Counted from the first letter of the stretch, positions 43,689 to 53,968 are shown. The stretch is DNA of 64,000 bases from Flavobacterium sp. LHD-80 (GCF_030929605.1 NZ_JAVFVS010000009.1:164087-228086), one strand, 5' to 3'. Made by a program: numbers and translations. The notes: generated from the letters alone by a model not told the origin.

Positions 43689-46484
43689 ATGAAAATAACC
43701 AAAACAAACTGTCTTTTTATTTTTTCCCTTTGCTGGATTCTAAATGCGTCAGCTCAGGAAAATTCACCATGGCCAAAATCCTCCAATGTAAATCAGCCAT
43801 GGGCACGTTGGTGGTGGATGGGAAGCGCCGTAGACAAACCAAACTTAAAAAGAAGCTTAACAGATTTTCATAATGCAGGAATTGGCGGTGTCGAAATTAC
43901 ACCTATATATGGTGTTAAAGGTGAAGAAAATAATTTCATTGATTATCTTTCTCCAAAATGGATGGAAATGTTGGACTATACTGTTCATGTTGCAGACAGT
44001 CTTCATATGCAGGTTGATATGGTTTTAGGAACGGGTTGGCCATACGGAGGATCTCATGTTACTGTGCAAAATGCGGCTACAAAACTCATAATTGAAAAGT
44101 ATGAGCTTAAAAAAGACGAAACTATTGACCGAAATATTGCTGTTGAAAATAAAAAAGAAAAAAATCCAGCGGAACTATTATATGTAGTTGCCTATGGAAA
44201 AGATGGTTCGTACATCAATTTAACAGATCAATTAAAAAAGAATCAGACGAAAATAAAAGACAAAGGTATTGACGGAAAATCAGTCTCAATTCAAGGACAG
44301 CCAGAACCTAATAAACTGAAATGGAAAGCTAAAAAAACAGACTACACTTTGTATGCTGTTTTTAGCGGAAAAACAGGACAACAAGTAAAAAGAGCAGCGC
44401 CTGGAGGAAGCGGTTTTACTTTAGACCATTATTCAACAGAAGCATTAGACGCTTATGTAGTTCCGTTTAATACCGCATTTAAAGGACGCGAAGGCAAAAT
44501 AAGAGCCATTTTTAATGACAGTTATGAAGTTTACGGCACTGATTTTACGCCTAAATTTTTCGAAGAATTTCAAAAACTGCGCGGTTATGATTTAAAAAAA
44601 GAATTGCCTTTGTTATTGAATGAAACCGATAGTGAAATTGGCAACCGCATTAGGAGTGATTACCGACAAACCATTGGCGATTTATTATTAAATAATTTTG
44701 ACAAGCCTTGGACACAATGGGCGCATTCAAAAAACTTTAAAACAAAACTTCAAGCGCATGGATCACCTGGAAATCTAATTGATTTATACGCTGCTGCAGA
44801 TATTCCAGAATGTGAAACTTTTGGTTCAATGCCTTTTGATATTCCGGGATTCAGAAGAGAAAAAGAAGACATCCGCGAGGGAGATGCTGATCCAGTAATG
44901 CTGAAATTTTCATCATCGGCGGCACATATCTCAGGAAAAAATCTAGTTTCATCTGAGACTTTTACGTGGCTTCGAGAACATTTCAAAGCCGCTTTATCGC
45001 AATGCAAACCAGAAGCCGAGGATTTAATGTTGAGTGGCATCAACCATATTTTTCTTCATGGTTCAACTTATTCGCCAGACAGAGCTGCATGGCCAGGATG
45101 GCAGTTTTATGCTTCGGTAAATTTTAATACCAACAACAGTATTTGGGAAGATGCTCCTTCTCTATTCTCTTATATTGCAAACTGTCAGTCATTGCTGCAA
45201 CAAGGAAAATCGGATAATGAAATTCTGCTTTACTGGCCAATTTTTGACACTTGGGACAAATACCAAAAAGGAACTTTATTCTTTGAATTCAAAATACATT
45301 CTTTACAAGAATGGCTTCACCCTACTTCTTTCTATGCTTCTACCAAAAGATTAATGAATAAAGGTTATGGCGTAGATTTTATCTCAGATAATTTTATTGC
45401 TGATGCCAAAGTTATTGATGGAAAAATTAATCTTTCGGGCACAACTTTTAAAGCATTAGTGATTCCACCAACAAAGAAAATGCCACTTGCTACTTTACAA
45501 AAACTGATCGAATTGAAAAAAGCGGGAGCAAATATCATTTTCGAAAGTCTTCCAGAATCTGTTCCTGGTTTTAATGATTATAAAAAACAAAAACAAGAAC
45601 TTCAAAATCTTTTGACTGCAAACAGCGAAATTGTAAAACCAGCTTCTGACATTTTTTCAACTTTAGAAAATGGACAGATATATCCTGAAACACTTGTAAA
45701 CACAGGTTTGAAATTTATTAGACGAAATGTAGATGGTGAAAAAATCTATTATTTAGTTAATCATACAACTAAAACCATTGATGATTTCATTCCGATTCAA
45801 GCTGGAAATAAAGAAGTTATCATTTTAAATCCGTTAACTAGAGAAGTTGGAAATGCAATTGTAAAAAAATCAGCCAATACTACATTGGTTAAAATTAAAA
45901 TTGCTCCCGGAGAATCTTATTTTTTAAAGACAGAAAATACAGCTTCGCAAAAAAAATGGAATTATTATGAAGCAACTGCTGATGCAATTCCGTTAAAAGG
46001 AAACTGGAAAATTAATTTCGACAAAGGCGGACCGCAATTGCCTCCAAGTGCTACTATTTCAAATCTAGAATCTTGGACAAAATTAGGACCAGAAGCTGAA
46101 GCTTTTTCTGGATCAGCAACTTATACTTTAGAATTCAACAGTCCGAATGCTAAGATCGAAAATTGGGCTTTAAACTTGGGAGATGTCCGCGAAAGCGCTA
46201 AAGTTTGGGTAAACGGAGAATTTATTGGTACAGCTTGGTCAGTTCCTTATCAATTAAATATCGGGAAACTTAAATCAGGAAAAAATATCTTAAAAATTCA
46301 AGTTACTAACCTTTCAGCAAACCGAATTCGCAACAAAGAATTAAAAGGCGAAGAATGGAAGATATTTTATGAAATCAATATGGTAGACAAAGATTATAAA
46401 AAATTTGATGCCACAAAATGGGCTCCAATGCCTTCCGGGCTTTTAGGTCCAATCACAATTACACCATTAAAACAGCAAAACTAA
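43689..46484 (+). CDS. Alpha-L-rhamnosidase, GH106 family
   Basis: The 931-residue exported protein (signal MKITKTNCLFIFSLCWILNA) opens with the GH106 pattern ARWWWMGSAVDKPNLKRSLTDFHNAGIGGVEITPIYG (given in full form at residues 39-75). GTGWPYGG, IFNDSYEVYG, KLQAHGSPGNLIDLYAAADIPECET, SSETFTWLREHF and a C-terminal beta-sandwich with VWVNGEFIGTAWSVPYQLN follow. GH106 enzymes cleave alpha-L-rhamnose from pectic oligosaccharides with calcium. It leads a four-gene operon with GH105, GH2 and an esterase fusion, and would act in the periplasm on chains with terminal rhamnose. Confidence 0.93.
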   Translation: MKITKTNCLFIFSLCWILNASAQENSPWPKSSNVNQPWARWWWMGSAVDKPNLKRSLTDFHNAGIGGVEITPIYGVKGEENNFIDYLSPKWMEMLDYTVHVADSLHMQVDMVLGTGWPYGGSHVTVQNAATKLIIEKYELKKDETIDRNIAVENKKEKNPAELLYVVAYGKDGSYINLTDQLKKNQTKIKDKGIDGKSVSIQGQPEPNKLKWKAKKTDYTLYAVFSGKTGQQVKRAAPGGSGFTLDHYSTEALDAYVVPFNTAFKGREGKIRAIFNDSYEVYGTDFTPKFFEEFQKLRGYDLKKELPLLLNETDSEIGNRIRSDYRQTIGDLLLNNFDKPWTQWAHSKNFKTKLQAHGSPGNLIDLYAAADIPECETFGSMPFDIPGFRREKEDIREGDADPVMLKFSSSAAHISGKNLVSSETFTWLREHFKAALSQCKPEAEDLMLSGINHIFLHGSTYSPDRAAWPGWQFYASVNFNTNNSIWEDAPSLFSYIANCQSLLQQGKSDNEILLYWPIFDTWDKYQKGTLFFEFKIHSLQEWLHPTSFYASTKRLMNKGYGVDFISDNFIADAKVIDGKINLSGTTFKALVIPPTKKMPLATLQKLIELKKAGANIIFESLPESVPGFNDYKKQKQELQNLLTANSEIVKPASDIFSTLENGQIYPETLVNTGLKFIRRNVDGEKIYYLVNHTTKTIDDFIPIQAGNKEVIILNPLTREVGNAIVKKSANTTLVKIKIAPGESYFLKTENTASQKKWNYYEATADAIPLKGNWKINFDKGGPQLPPSATISNLESWTKLGPEAEAFSGSATYTLEFNSPNAKIENWALNLGDVRESAKVWVNGEFIGTAWSVPYQLNIGKLKSGKNILKIQVTNLSANRIRNKELKGEEWKIFYEINMVDKDYKKFDATKWAPMPSGLLGPITITPLKQQN

Positions 46485-46507
46485 CTATTAACTAAGGAAT
46501 ACAAAAA

Positions 46508-47632
46508 ATGAAAAAATTATCCCTATTCTTCTCAATATGCTTTTTGTATACGTGTACAATAAGCGCGCAACAGCCATTTGATAAAAAATTAGTTCTAAAA
46601 CAAATGATTTTAGCCAATGACTATTTTATGCAAAAATGGCCAGAAACAGGCAAAACAATTATCACAAATAAAGAGCGTCCGAGCAATATCTGGACGCGCG
46701 GTGTTTATTATGAAGGATTAATGGCTTTACATGAAATTTTCCCAAAAGAAGCTTATTACGATTATGCATACTCATGGTCAGAATTCCATAAATGGGGTTT
46801 TAACGGAGGAAACACAACTCGTAATGCAGATAATTACTGCGCTGCGCAGACATACATCGACTTGTACAATTTAGAGCCAGATGCTAAGAAACTAAAAAAC
46901 ACAAAAGCAAACATCAATATGCTTTTAAATACGCCTCAACTAGACGATTGGTCTTGGATTGATGCGATTCAAATGGGAATGCCTGTTTTTGCAAAATTGG
47001 GAGTTTTGGAGAAAGACAATCGTTACTTTGAAAAAATGTACCAAATGTACATGTACTCAAGAAACAAGCATGGTGACAATGGATTATTCAATCCAAAAGA
47101 TGGTTTATGGTGGCGTGATGCCGATTTTGATCCGCCTTATAAAGAGCCAAATGGAGAAGATTGCTATTGGAGCCGCGGAAATGGCTGGGTTATTGGCGCA
47201 TTAGCAAAAGTATTAACTATTATTCCAGAAAACGCACCACACAGAGATCAATATGTGAAAGATTTAAAAGCTATGGCGGCGGCTTTATTACCTATACAAA
47301 GAGCTGACGGTTTTTGGAATGTAAGTTTGCATGATCCGACAAATTTTGGTGAAAAAGAAACTTCTGGAACTGCGTTATTCGTTTACGGAATGGCATACGG
47401 AATTAACAGCGGTATTTTGAAAAAAGAAACGTATCTACCTGTAATCCAAAAAGCTTGGGATGCGATGATTAAAGAAAGTCTACATACTAATGGTGCATTA
47501 GGCTTTTTACAATCAACAGGAAAAGAGCCTAAAGATGGCCAGCCACTTTCTTATGATAAATTTCCTGATTTTGAGGACTATGGTCTAGGATGTTTTTTAC
47601 TGGCAGGTTCAGAAATTTATAAAATGAAATAA
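46508..47632 (+). CDS. Unsaturated rhamnogalacturonyl hydrolase, GH105 family (second copy)
   Basis: The 374-residue exported protein (signal MKKLSLFFSICFLYTCTISA) is of the YteR/YesR type. Its (alpha/alpha)6 barrel carries NADNYCAAQTYIDLY, DDWSWIDAIQMGMPVFAKLG (catalytic Asp), GLWWRDADFDPPY, CYWSRGNGWVIGAL, DGFWNVSLHDPTNFG.KETSGTALFVYGMAYG and FEDYGLGCFLLAGSEIYK. It hydrates the unsaturated galacturonate at the end of rhamnogalacturonan fragments. Its stop codon overlaps the start of the following GH2 gene by one base (TAATG), so translation is probably coupled. Confidence 0.94.
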   Translation: MKKLSLFFSICFLYTCTISAQQPFDKKLVLKQMILANDYFMQKWPETGKTIITNKERPSNIWTRGVYYEGLMALHEIFPKEAYYDYAYSWSEFHKWGFNGGNTTRNADNYCAAQTYIDLYNLEPDAKKLKNTKANINMLLNTPQLDDWSWIDAIQMGMPVFAKLGVLEKDNRYFEKMYQMYMYSRNKHGDNGLFNPKDGLWWRDADFDPPYKEPNGEDCYWSRGNGWVIGALAKVLTIIPENAPHRDQYVKDLKAMAAALLPIQRADGFWNVSLHDPTNFGEKETSGTALFVYGMAYGINSGILKKETYLPVIQKAWDAMIKESLHTNGALGFLQSTGKEPKDGQPLSYDKFPDFEDYGLGCFLLAGSEIYKMK

Positions 47633-50598
47633 TGAAAAAAACGCTCTTATTTCTTGTTTTAATTCTTTTTAAAACCTCGATATTTTCTCAGGAATTTAAG
47701 AGAGAAAAATACAACTTCAATTCAGATTGGAAACTAAAAACCGGAGACTCTAAAAATGCAGAGTCTCTTGGTTTTAATGATAATTCGTGGAAAAAAATTA
47801 CGCTTCCGCATGCTTACAATCAGGAAGAAGCTTTTGAGAAAGATATTGAACATCTTACCACCGGAATTGTCTGGTATCGAAAGAAATTTAAACTTCCAAA
47901 AGGGATCAAAAATCAAAAAATCTTCTTGGAATTTGAAGGAATCCGACAAGCCGGGATTACTTACATAAACGGGCAAAAAGTGGGAATGCACGAAAATGGC
48001 GTAATGGCTTTTGGACTTGATATTTCAAATTTAATTAAGCCTTTTCCGCAAGAAAATATTGTTGCGCTGCGAATTGACAATGATTGGAAATACAAAGAAC
48101 AGGCAACTGGAGCTTCTTATCAATGGAACAATATTAATTTCAATGCAAATTATGGCGGAATTCCAAAAAATGTTTTTCTTCACATCACCAATAAATTATA
48201 CCAAACACTTCCACTCTATTCGAATCTAAAAACGACTGGAGTTTATATTTATCCATCCAAAATTGATATTCAAAAAGAAAGTGCTGTTGTTAATGCCGAA
48301 ACCGAAATCCGAAATGAATTTGATTCTGAAAAAGCAGTTGAATATGATGTTGTTGTTGAAGATTTAGAAGGAAAAAAAGTGGCTTCTTTTTCAGGCGAAA
48401 AAACTACAATTTATCCAAATGAAACTAAAATTCTAAAAGCGAATTCTCTCGTAAATAATTTACATTTTTGGAGTTGGGGTTACGGTTATTTATATACTGT
48501 AAAAACCATTTTAAAAATCGACGGAAAAATCGTTGATGAAGTTTCAACTAAAACTGGTTTTAGAAAAACAGCTTTCGCCGATGGTCAGTTTTGGCTTAAT
48601 GACAGAGCCTTGCAAATAAAAGGTTATGCTCAGAGAACCAGCAATGAATGGCCAGCGATTGGAATGTCAGTTCCCGCTTGGATGAGTGATTTCAGCAATA
48701 AATTAATTGTCGAAGGAAATGGAAATTTAGTTCGATGGATGCATGTTACGCCTTGGAAACAAGATATCGAATCCTGCGACAGAGTTGGATTATTACAAGC
48801 TATGCCAGCCGGAGATGCTGAAAAAGATGCTCAGGGCGATACTTGGAAACAGCGTGTAAACTTGATGCGCGATGCCATTATTTATAACAGAAATAATCCG
48901 AGTATTATTTTTTATGAAAGCGGCAACGAATCAATCAGCGAAGCGCACATGCACGAAATGAAAAGCCTAAGAGATACTTACGATCCCTTTGGCGGACGTG
49001 CGATTGGTTCTCGCGAAATGTTGGACAGCCAAGAAGCCGAATACGGCGGAGAAATGCTTTACATCAACAAAAGTGCCCGTAAACCATTATGGGCAACTGA
49101 ATATTCTAGAGACGAAGGCATGCGCAAATATTGGGATGAGTTTTCACCTCCTTTCCATAAAGAAGGTGACGGACCTTTGTATCGCGGAGCTCCAGCATCT
49201 GATTACAATCACAATCAAGACCGACATGCAATTGAAAATATTCTACGCTGGTACGATTATTACCGAGAAAGACCCGGAACTGGAAAAAGAGTAAACTCTG
49301 GAGGCGTAAATATTATTTTTTCTGATTCCAATACGCATCATCGAGGCGAATCAAATTACAGAACAAGTGGCGAAGTCGATGCAATGCGAATTCCGAAAGA
49401 TGGTTATTGGGCACATCAAGTTATGTGGGATGGGTGGGTTGACGTCGAAAAACAGCGAACGCATATCATGGGACATTGGAACTATACCAATAATGTTGTG
49501 AAAAATATTTATGTCGTTTCTACAGCACCTAAAGTAGAACTTTTTGTAAACGAAATTTCGCAAGGTTTTGGAAAAAGAAGCAGTGAATTTTTATTCACTT
49601 TTGAAAATATTGCGTGGAAATCTGGTACAATAAAAGCTATTAGTTATGATGAAAACGAAATTGTTTTAAGCCAAGATCAAAAAACAACTTCTGGAGAACC
49701 ATCACAAATCAAGTTAAAATTGATTTCTCAGCCACAAGGAATACTTGCCGATGGTGCTGATGCAGCTTTAATTGATGTTGAAGTAGTTGATAAAGACGGT
49801 AATCGTTGTCCGATAAGCAATAATATGATTTCCTTTTCTATAAGTGGTCCAGCAACTTGGCTTGGCGGAATTGCTCAAGGTCTAAAAAATTATGTTCTTT
49901 CTAAAGAAATTCCTGTTGAAAATGGAGTAAACCGAGTTTTGATTCAATCTTTGGCGAAAGCCGGAAAAATAACTATTTCAGCAAAATCCGATAGATTAAA
50001 ATCAGCAGAAATAACATTTGAGACTAAAATTGTAAATTCTGTAAATGGACTTTCTGAAGAATTGCCAGGGAAAAATCTACCTTCAAATTTAGAACGCGGA
50101 CCAACTCCAAAAACGCAATCGTATACACAAAAAAGAATTCCAGTAAACATCTTAAATGCTGTTTCCGCTTCGAATAATAATGATACTTACAAAAGTTATG
50201 ACGACAACGAATTAACCGAATGGCGAAATGATGGAAACATTACTACAGGATCTATAACTTATACGCTTTCAAAACCGTCAATTATTAATGAAGCTGTCAT
50301 AAAATTTACAGGCTGGAGAACTAAAATTTATCCAATCCGAATTTTAGCCGATGGAAAAGAAGTTTTTAAAGGGAATACCACTCAAAGTTTAGGTTATATT
50401 ACTATTCCGCTGGAACCTGTTTTAGCCGAAAAAATCACAATAGAATTAATTGGTGCTAATACAGAAAAAGATGGATTTTCTAAAATAGTTGAAGTAGATC
50501 CAACAAAAGAATTAGATTTATATAAAGATAAAACATCGGTTGATGCAACCGGTCAATTACGCATTGTTGAAATAGAATTTTATGAAAAAATCAAATAA
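47632..50598 (+). CDS. Beta-galactosidase-like GH2 enzyme with C-terminal binding module
   Basis: The 988-residue exported protein has a GH2 sugar-binding domain (about 25-190), an immunoglobulin-like domain and a TIM barrel. The acid/base is Glu433 in YESGNESISEAHM and the likely nucleophile is Glu490 in WATEYSRDEG. Ig-like domains follow (PKVELFVNEISQGFGKRSS; ILADGADAALIDVEVVDKDG), then a discoidin-like C-terminal domain (about 845-988, NNNDTYKSYDDNELTEWRND). Loops around the active site (NTHHRGESNYRTSGEVDAMR) differ from the GH2 at 14206, so a different linkage is likely. It overlaps GH105 by 1 nt and the next gene by 17 nt. Confidence 0.9.
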   Translation: MKKTLLFLVLILFKTSIFSQEFKREKYNFNSDWKLKTGDSKNAESLGFNDNSWKKITLPHAYNQEEAFEKDIEHLTTGIVWYRKKFKLPKGIKNQKIFLEFEGIRQAGITYINGQKVGMHENGVMAFGLDISNLIKPFPQENIVALRIDNDWKYKEQATGASYQWNNINFNANYGGIPKNVFLHITNKLYQTLPLYSNLKTTGVYIYPSKIDIQKESAVVNAETEIRNEFDSEKAVEYDVVVEDLEGKKVASFSGEKTTIYPNETKILKANSLVNNLHFWSWGYGYLYTVKTILKIDGKIVDEVSTKTGFRKTAFADGQFWLNDRALQIKGYAQRTSNEWPAIGMSVPAWMSDFSNKLIVEGNGNLVRWMHVTPWKQDIESCDRVGLLQAMPAGDAEKDAQGDTWKQRVNLMRDAIIYNRNNPSIIFYESGNESISEAHMHEMKSLRDTYDPFGGRAIGSREMLDSQEAEYGGEMLYINKSARKPLWATEYSRDEGMRKYWDEFSPPFHKEGDGPLYRGAPASDYNHNQDRHAIENILRWYDYYRERPGTGKRVNSGGVNIIFSDSNTHHRGESNYRTSGEVDAMRIPKDGYWAHQVMWDGWVDVEKQRTHIMGHWNYTNNVVKNIYVVSTAPKVELFVNEISQGFGKRSSEFLFTFENIAWKSGTIKAISYDENEIVLSQDQKTTSGEPSQIKLKLISQPQGILADGADAALIDVEVVDKDGNRCPISNNMISFSISGPATWLGGIAQGLKNYVLSKEIPVENGVNRVLIQSLAKAGKITISAKSDRLKSAEITFETKIVNSVNGLSEELPGKNLPSNLERGPTPKTQSYTQKRIPVNILNAVSASNNNDTYKSYDDNELTEWRNDGNITTGSITYTLSKPSIINEAVIKFTGWRTKIYPIRILADGKEVFKGNTTQSLGYITIPLEPVLAEKITIELIGANTEKDGFSKIVEVDPTKELDLYKDKTSVDATGQLRIVEIEFYEKIK

Positions 50599-52390
50599 TT
50601 TGAATCATCTTAAAGCTTCATTGCTTTTCATTTTTTTATCGCTGACAATTCCGGCACTTTCGCAGAAAAAAGAAATTCCTTTATGGGATAAAATTCCAGA
50701 CGAAATTGTGTCAAAAGACTATTCTGAAATAGTCGAAAACAAAGGTGATTTAACAGAAGGAGTCCGAAAAGTAACTTTGCCAACGCTTACTGTTTATTTA
50801 GCAGATCCAGAAAAATCAAACGAAACATCAGTTATAATTTGTCCTGGAGGCGGTTACGGAATGCTGGCAATTAATAAAGAAGGTTTTAAAGTTGCCGAAT
50901 GGTTTAATACTTTAGGAATAAATGCTTTTGTCTTAAAGTATAGATTGCCAAGCGATTTAATCATGAAAAATAAAACTGTTGCGCCACTTCAAGACGCACA
51001 GGAAGCTGTAAGACTGGTAAGAAGAAATGCAATAAAGTGGAAGCTTAATCCAAATAAAATTGGAATAATGGGTTTTTCGGCTGGAGGTCATTTGGCTTCT
51101 ACTCTATCGACGCATTATAATGATAAAGTTTATACAGCTACTGATACCACTAGCGCAAAACCAAATTTTTCGATTTTAATTTATCCTGTCATTTCAATGC
51201 AGGAAGGCATTACGCACCAAGGTTCTAAAGATAATTTATTAGGAAAAAATGCCAACAGTGAATTGGTTGATAAATATTCAAATGAAAAACAAATAACCGC
51301 TGCAACACCAAAAACCTTTTTAGTTCATGCAACAGATGACAAAGCTGTTCCGGTTGAAAACAGTATTAATTACTATTTAGCACTCAAAAAAGAAAAAGTT
51401 CTAGCAGAAATGCATCTATATGAAAATGGAGGCCACGGCTTTGGATTAGGTGTAAAAGGAACCAATGCATCATGGCCAAAAGCTTGCGAAAAATGGCTTG
51501 TTGCAAACAATTACACCTTAAAACCGGATGGTTATGTATTTACCTATTTTAAAGGAAATGGTGAAGACGGACTGCATATGGCTTACAGCGAAGATGGCTA
51601 TAAATGGACTGCTTTAAAAAACGACACTTCGTTTTTAACGCCAGAAGTTGGAAAAGATAAATTGATGCGAGATCCTTGTGTGATAAAAGGCGGAGATGGT
51701 TTGTATCATATGGTTTGGACTGTAAGTTGGACTGACAAAGGAATTGGATATGCTTCTTCAAAAGATTTAATTCATTGGTCAAAACAAGAATTTATTCCGG
51801 TGATGGCACACGAAGAAAAAGCCAGAAATACTTGGGCACCAGAAATTACATACGATGAAAAATCGAAAGTTTATATGATCTACTGGGCTTCTACAATTGA
51901 AGGTAAGTTTCTAGAAACAAAATCTGAGGAAGAAAAAGGATACAATCACAGAATCTTTTATACAACAACTAAAGATTTTAAAAAGTTCGTAAAAACAAAA
52001 TTATTATATGAACCTGGTTTTAATGTAATTGATGCTTCAATAGTAAAACAAGAAAATCAATTTGTGATGTATTTAAAAGATGAAACACGCAATCCGGTTC
52101 AGAAAAATATTAAAGTTGCCTTTAGTAAAAATTTAACTGGACCATATAGTCAAGCAAGTAAAGCGATTACAGGAAATTATTGGGCTGAAGGTCCTACCGC
52201 AATACAAATAGATAACAAATGGATTGTCTATTTTGATAAATACACACAAAAAAAATATGGTGCAGTAAAAGAAACTTCTAAAGGCTGGGAAGATATCTCC
52301 GAACAAATTAGTTTTCCTTCTGGTACACGCCATGGTACAGTAATAAAAGTTACTTCAGAAGAAATTAATGCTTTAAAAAAAGAACAATAG
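50582..52390 (+). CDS. Two-domain enzyme: alpha/beta-hydrolase esterase fused to GH43-like propeller
   Basis: The 602-residue exported chain (signal MKKSNNLNHLKASLLFIFLS) first carries an alpha/beta-hydrolase (about 40-305): oxyanion-type CPGGGYGMLAINKEG, nucleophile Ser166 in GFSAGGH, Asp in HATDDKAVP and His in GGHGFGLG. A GH43-like propeller follows (about 315-600) with Asp in MRDPCVI and Glu in WAEGPTAIQ. The position usually held by Asp in WAPD is Glu here (WAPEITYD). The pair would remove an ester group and then a sugar from the same side chain. The start overlaps the GH2 gene by 17 nt; a terminator follows. Confidence 0.85.
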   Translation: MKKSNNLNHLKASLLFIFLSLTIPALSQKKEIPLWDKIPDEIVSKDYSEIVENKGDLTEGVRKVTLPTLTVYLADPEKSNETSVIICPGGGYGMLAINKEGFKVAEWFNTLGINAFVLKYRLPSDLIMKNKTVAPLQDAQEAVRLVRRNAIKWKLNPNKIGIMGFSAGGHLASTLSTHYNDKVYTATDTTSAKPNFSILIYPVISMQEGITHQGSKDNLLGKNANSELVDKYSNEKQITAATPKTFLVHATDDKAVPVENSINYYLALKKEKVLAEMHLYENGGHGFGLGVKGTNASWPKACEKWLVANNYTLKPDGYVFTYFKGNGEDGLHMAYSEDGYKWTALKNDTSFLTPEVGKDKLMRDPCVIKGGDGLYHMVWTVSWTDKGIGYASSKDLIHWSKQEFIPVMAHEEKARNTWAPEITYDEKSKVYMIYWASTIEGKFLETKSEEEKGYNHRIFYTTTKDFKKFVKTKLLYEPGFNVIDASIVKQENQFVMYLKDETRNPVQKNIKVAFSKNLTGPYSQASKAITGNYWAEGPTAIQIDNKWIVYFDKYTQKKYGAVKETSKGWEDISEQISFPSGTRHGTVIKVTSEEINALKKEQ

Positions 52391-52434
52391 AAAAAAAATG
52401 CAGGATATTGATTCCTCAATATCCTGCTATTTTA
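52391..52434. terminator. Bidirectional terminator
   Basis: GCAGGATATTGA (52400-52411) and TCAATATCCTGC (52416-52427) form a perfect 12-bp stem with a TTCC loop. An A run precedes and a T-rich tail follows. It ends the GH106 operon and the convergent gene at 52484. Confidence 0.88.
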
Positions 52435-52483
52435 AGTGAATTAATATGAAATAACTTTTTCCTCTAAAAAATATCATAAATGG

Positions 52484-52933
52484 CTACATTAGAAAGAATA
52501 GCGCCTTATAAAAATTATGAAATTGTGTATGAAGCACCGGTGTATTAGGAAATCTTTTCTCACTACTCTGTAATTTATATCCTAATTTGTTTTTAAGATG
52601 CTCTTTTAATTCTTTAATAATCTCAATTCTCGTCTTTGAGTCATCAAGCAAGATTAAATTGTTTATTTCTTCTAAGAAAGCCAAACTTCCATATAGTTGC
52701 TTATTGAACAAACAAACTAAAATATTATTTCCTTTTTTTTCTAATTTTAAATATTCAATCATTTCAAATTTATCATAAACAACAAATATCGAATGATTGA
52801 AATCTTTTGCTTTATTTTCATCTTGCAACAAAAAAGAACATTCAGAAAAATCAAATTCCTCCTTGAATCTTCTTTTAAACATCTTTAAAAAAATTCCTTT
52901 ATTATCACGAACCAAAACACTTTCTTTTTCCAT
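52484..52933 (-). CDS. Hypothetical protein, 149 residues
   Basis: I do not recognise a family. The protein (MEKESVLVRDNKGIFLKMFK.., ending FHNFYKALFFLM) has no signal peptide. It shows alternating strands and helices (FNHSIFVVYDKF; NNILVCLFNKQLYGSLAFLEEINNLILLD) that recall a degenerate response-regulator receiver fold without the usual acidic pocket. That resemblance is weak. The gene is convergent with the pectin operon and shares its terminator. Base composition is AT-rich like its two neighbours, marking the start of a different, accessory-looking region. Confidence 0.6.
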   Translation of the reverse strand: MEKESVLVRDNKGIFLKMFKRRFKEEFDFSECSFLLQDENKAKDFNHSIFVVYDKFEMIEYLKLEKKGNNILVCLFNKQLYGSLAFLEEINNLILLDDSKTRIEIIKELKEHLKNKLGYKLQSSEKRFPNTPVLHTQFHNFYKALFFLM

Positions 52934-53109
52934 TTTTCAACTTTCAAAATTGATTCCACCTATTCTCTGATTAAAGCAATTCTTATACTTACAATTAAAC
53001 GCTTTAAAATAAAGTGCAAAGATATTGTATGATTAAAAGTGAAAAGTATCGTCATACGACATAAAAAAAATAAAATAAGACATACTTTCTACTTTTAAAA
53101 ACTTCATTT

Positions 53110-53703
53110 TTAAAACCTTACTAACAAGCATTTTTTTAAAATCATGTCAATTGTTATAGCGCTCGATAAAATAGCAATTTTATCATTTTCATTTAAACAA
53201 TTAGTCTTAATATGTACATTATATTTATCTGATGTTTTGAAGAGTCTTTTTATCGCTCCTACCCATTTTTTATCTATTGTTCCAATTTGAGTCATCGATG
53301 AGTCATTAACAATAAAACTCCAATTTTTCCAATCACCTGTAATTTCAGCTATGACTTCATCAGATACATTTAAGATTTTAAACGTGTAATTAAAAAAGTT
53401 GCTGTTTTTTTTAATTCTTCCAATTTTTTGTCCTAATGAATCTTTAATTATAGTCTTTGACATTAAAGATATTCCCTTTCGAGATATCGAAGCTTCCAAA
53501 CGACCATTAGCACTTCTAATTTCAAGCACAAAAGGCAACATTGCTTTACCAAAAATAAACTTCAAAACTTTTTTTCTAAAATTTTGTTTTAGTTTAATCG
53601 AACCAATACCCTCTCTTCTGTTATTATATATTTGATAACGATTATAATAAACATTTTTTTGCTGAATAAAATAATCACTTGTATCAAAAAAATCTGAACT
53701 CAT
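53110..53703 (-). CDS. Phospholipid scramblase / LURP-one-like (Tubby-type barrel) protein
   Basis: The 197-residue protein lacks a signal peptide. Its repeated strand pattern (NRYQIYNNRREGIGSIKL; LPFVLEIRSANGRLEASISR; KIGRIKKNSNFFNYTFKILN; AEITGDWKNWSFIVND; IGTIDKKWVGAIKRLFKTSD; YNVHI) matches the scramblase-related barrel, especially the GTIDKKWVGA stretch. The C-terminal hydrophobic helix (ILSSAITIDMILKK) is also typical. In bacteria the family's role is largely unknown; membrane association is likely. The call is by fold pattern, not by close homology. Confidence 0.65.
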   Translation of the reverse strand: MSSDFFDTSDYFIQQKNVYYNRYQIYNNRREGIGSIKLKQNFRKKVLKFIFGKAMLPFVLEIRSANGRLEASISRKGISLMSKTIIKDSLGQKIGRIKKNSNFFNYTFKILNVSDEVIAEITGDWKNWSFIVNDSSMTQIGTIDKKWVGAIKRLFKTSDKYNVHIKTNCLNENDKIAILSSAITIDMILKKCLLVRF

Positions 53704-53968
53704 ATCTGTTTTTTATAGCTGTTTATAAATCTAATGCAATGAATAGTTCTCTTGCTTACTTAATTTTGTAAAGTTGAATTGGTCCCATTCTAATCAGCGA
53801 AATTTTTAATCTATCGCCCTGAGAAATAATAAGTATGGCAGTAAAAAAATGATGAAAAAAATAAACCTTTGACGTTAAATTAGGCATCAATGGCAACAAA
53901 TAAAAAAATCAAAATATTTAAAGCAAAATTTTACTTACTTATTACAAAATTTAAATTATTTTCTGTCA

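Noticed and set aside
52400..52427. AGGATA/TATCCTG sequences resembling the ACAGGA operator
   Set aside because: They are the two arms of a perfect terminator stem, not a direct repeat, and lie behind a gene.
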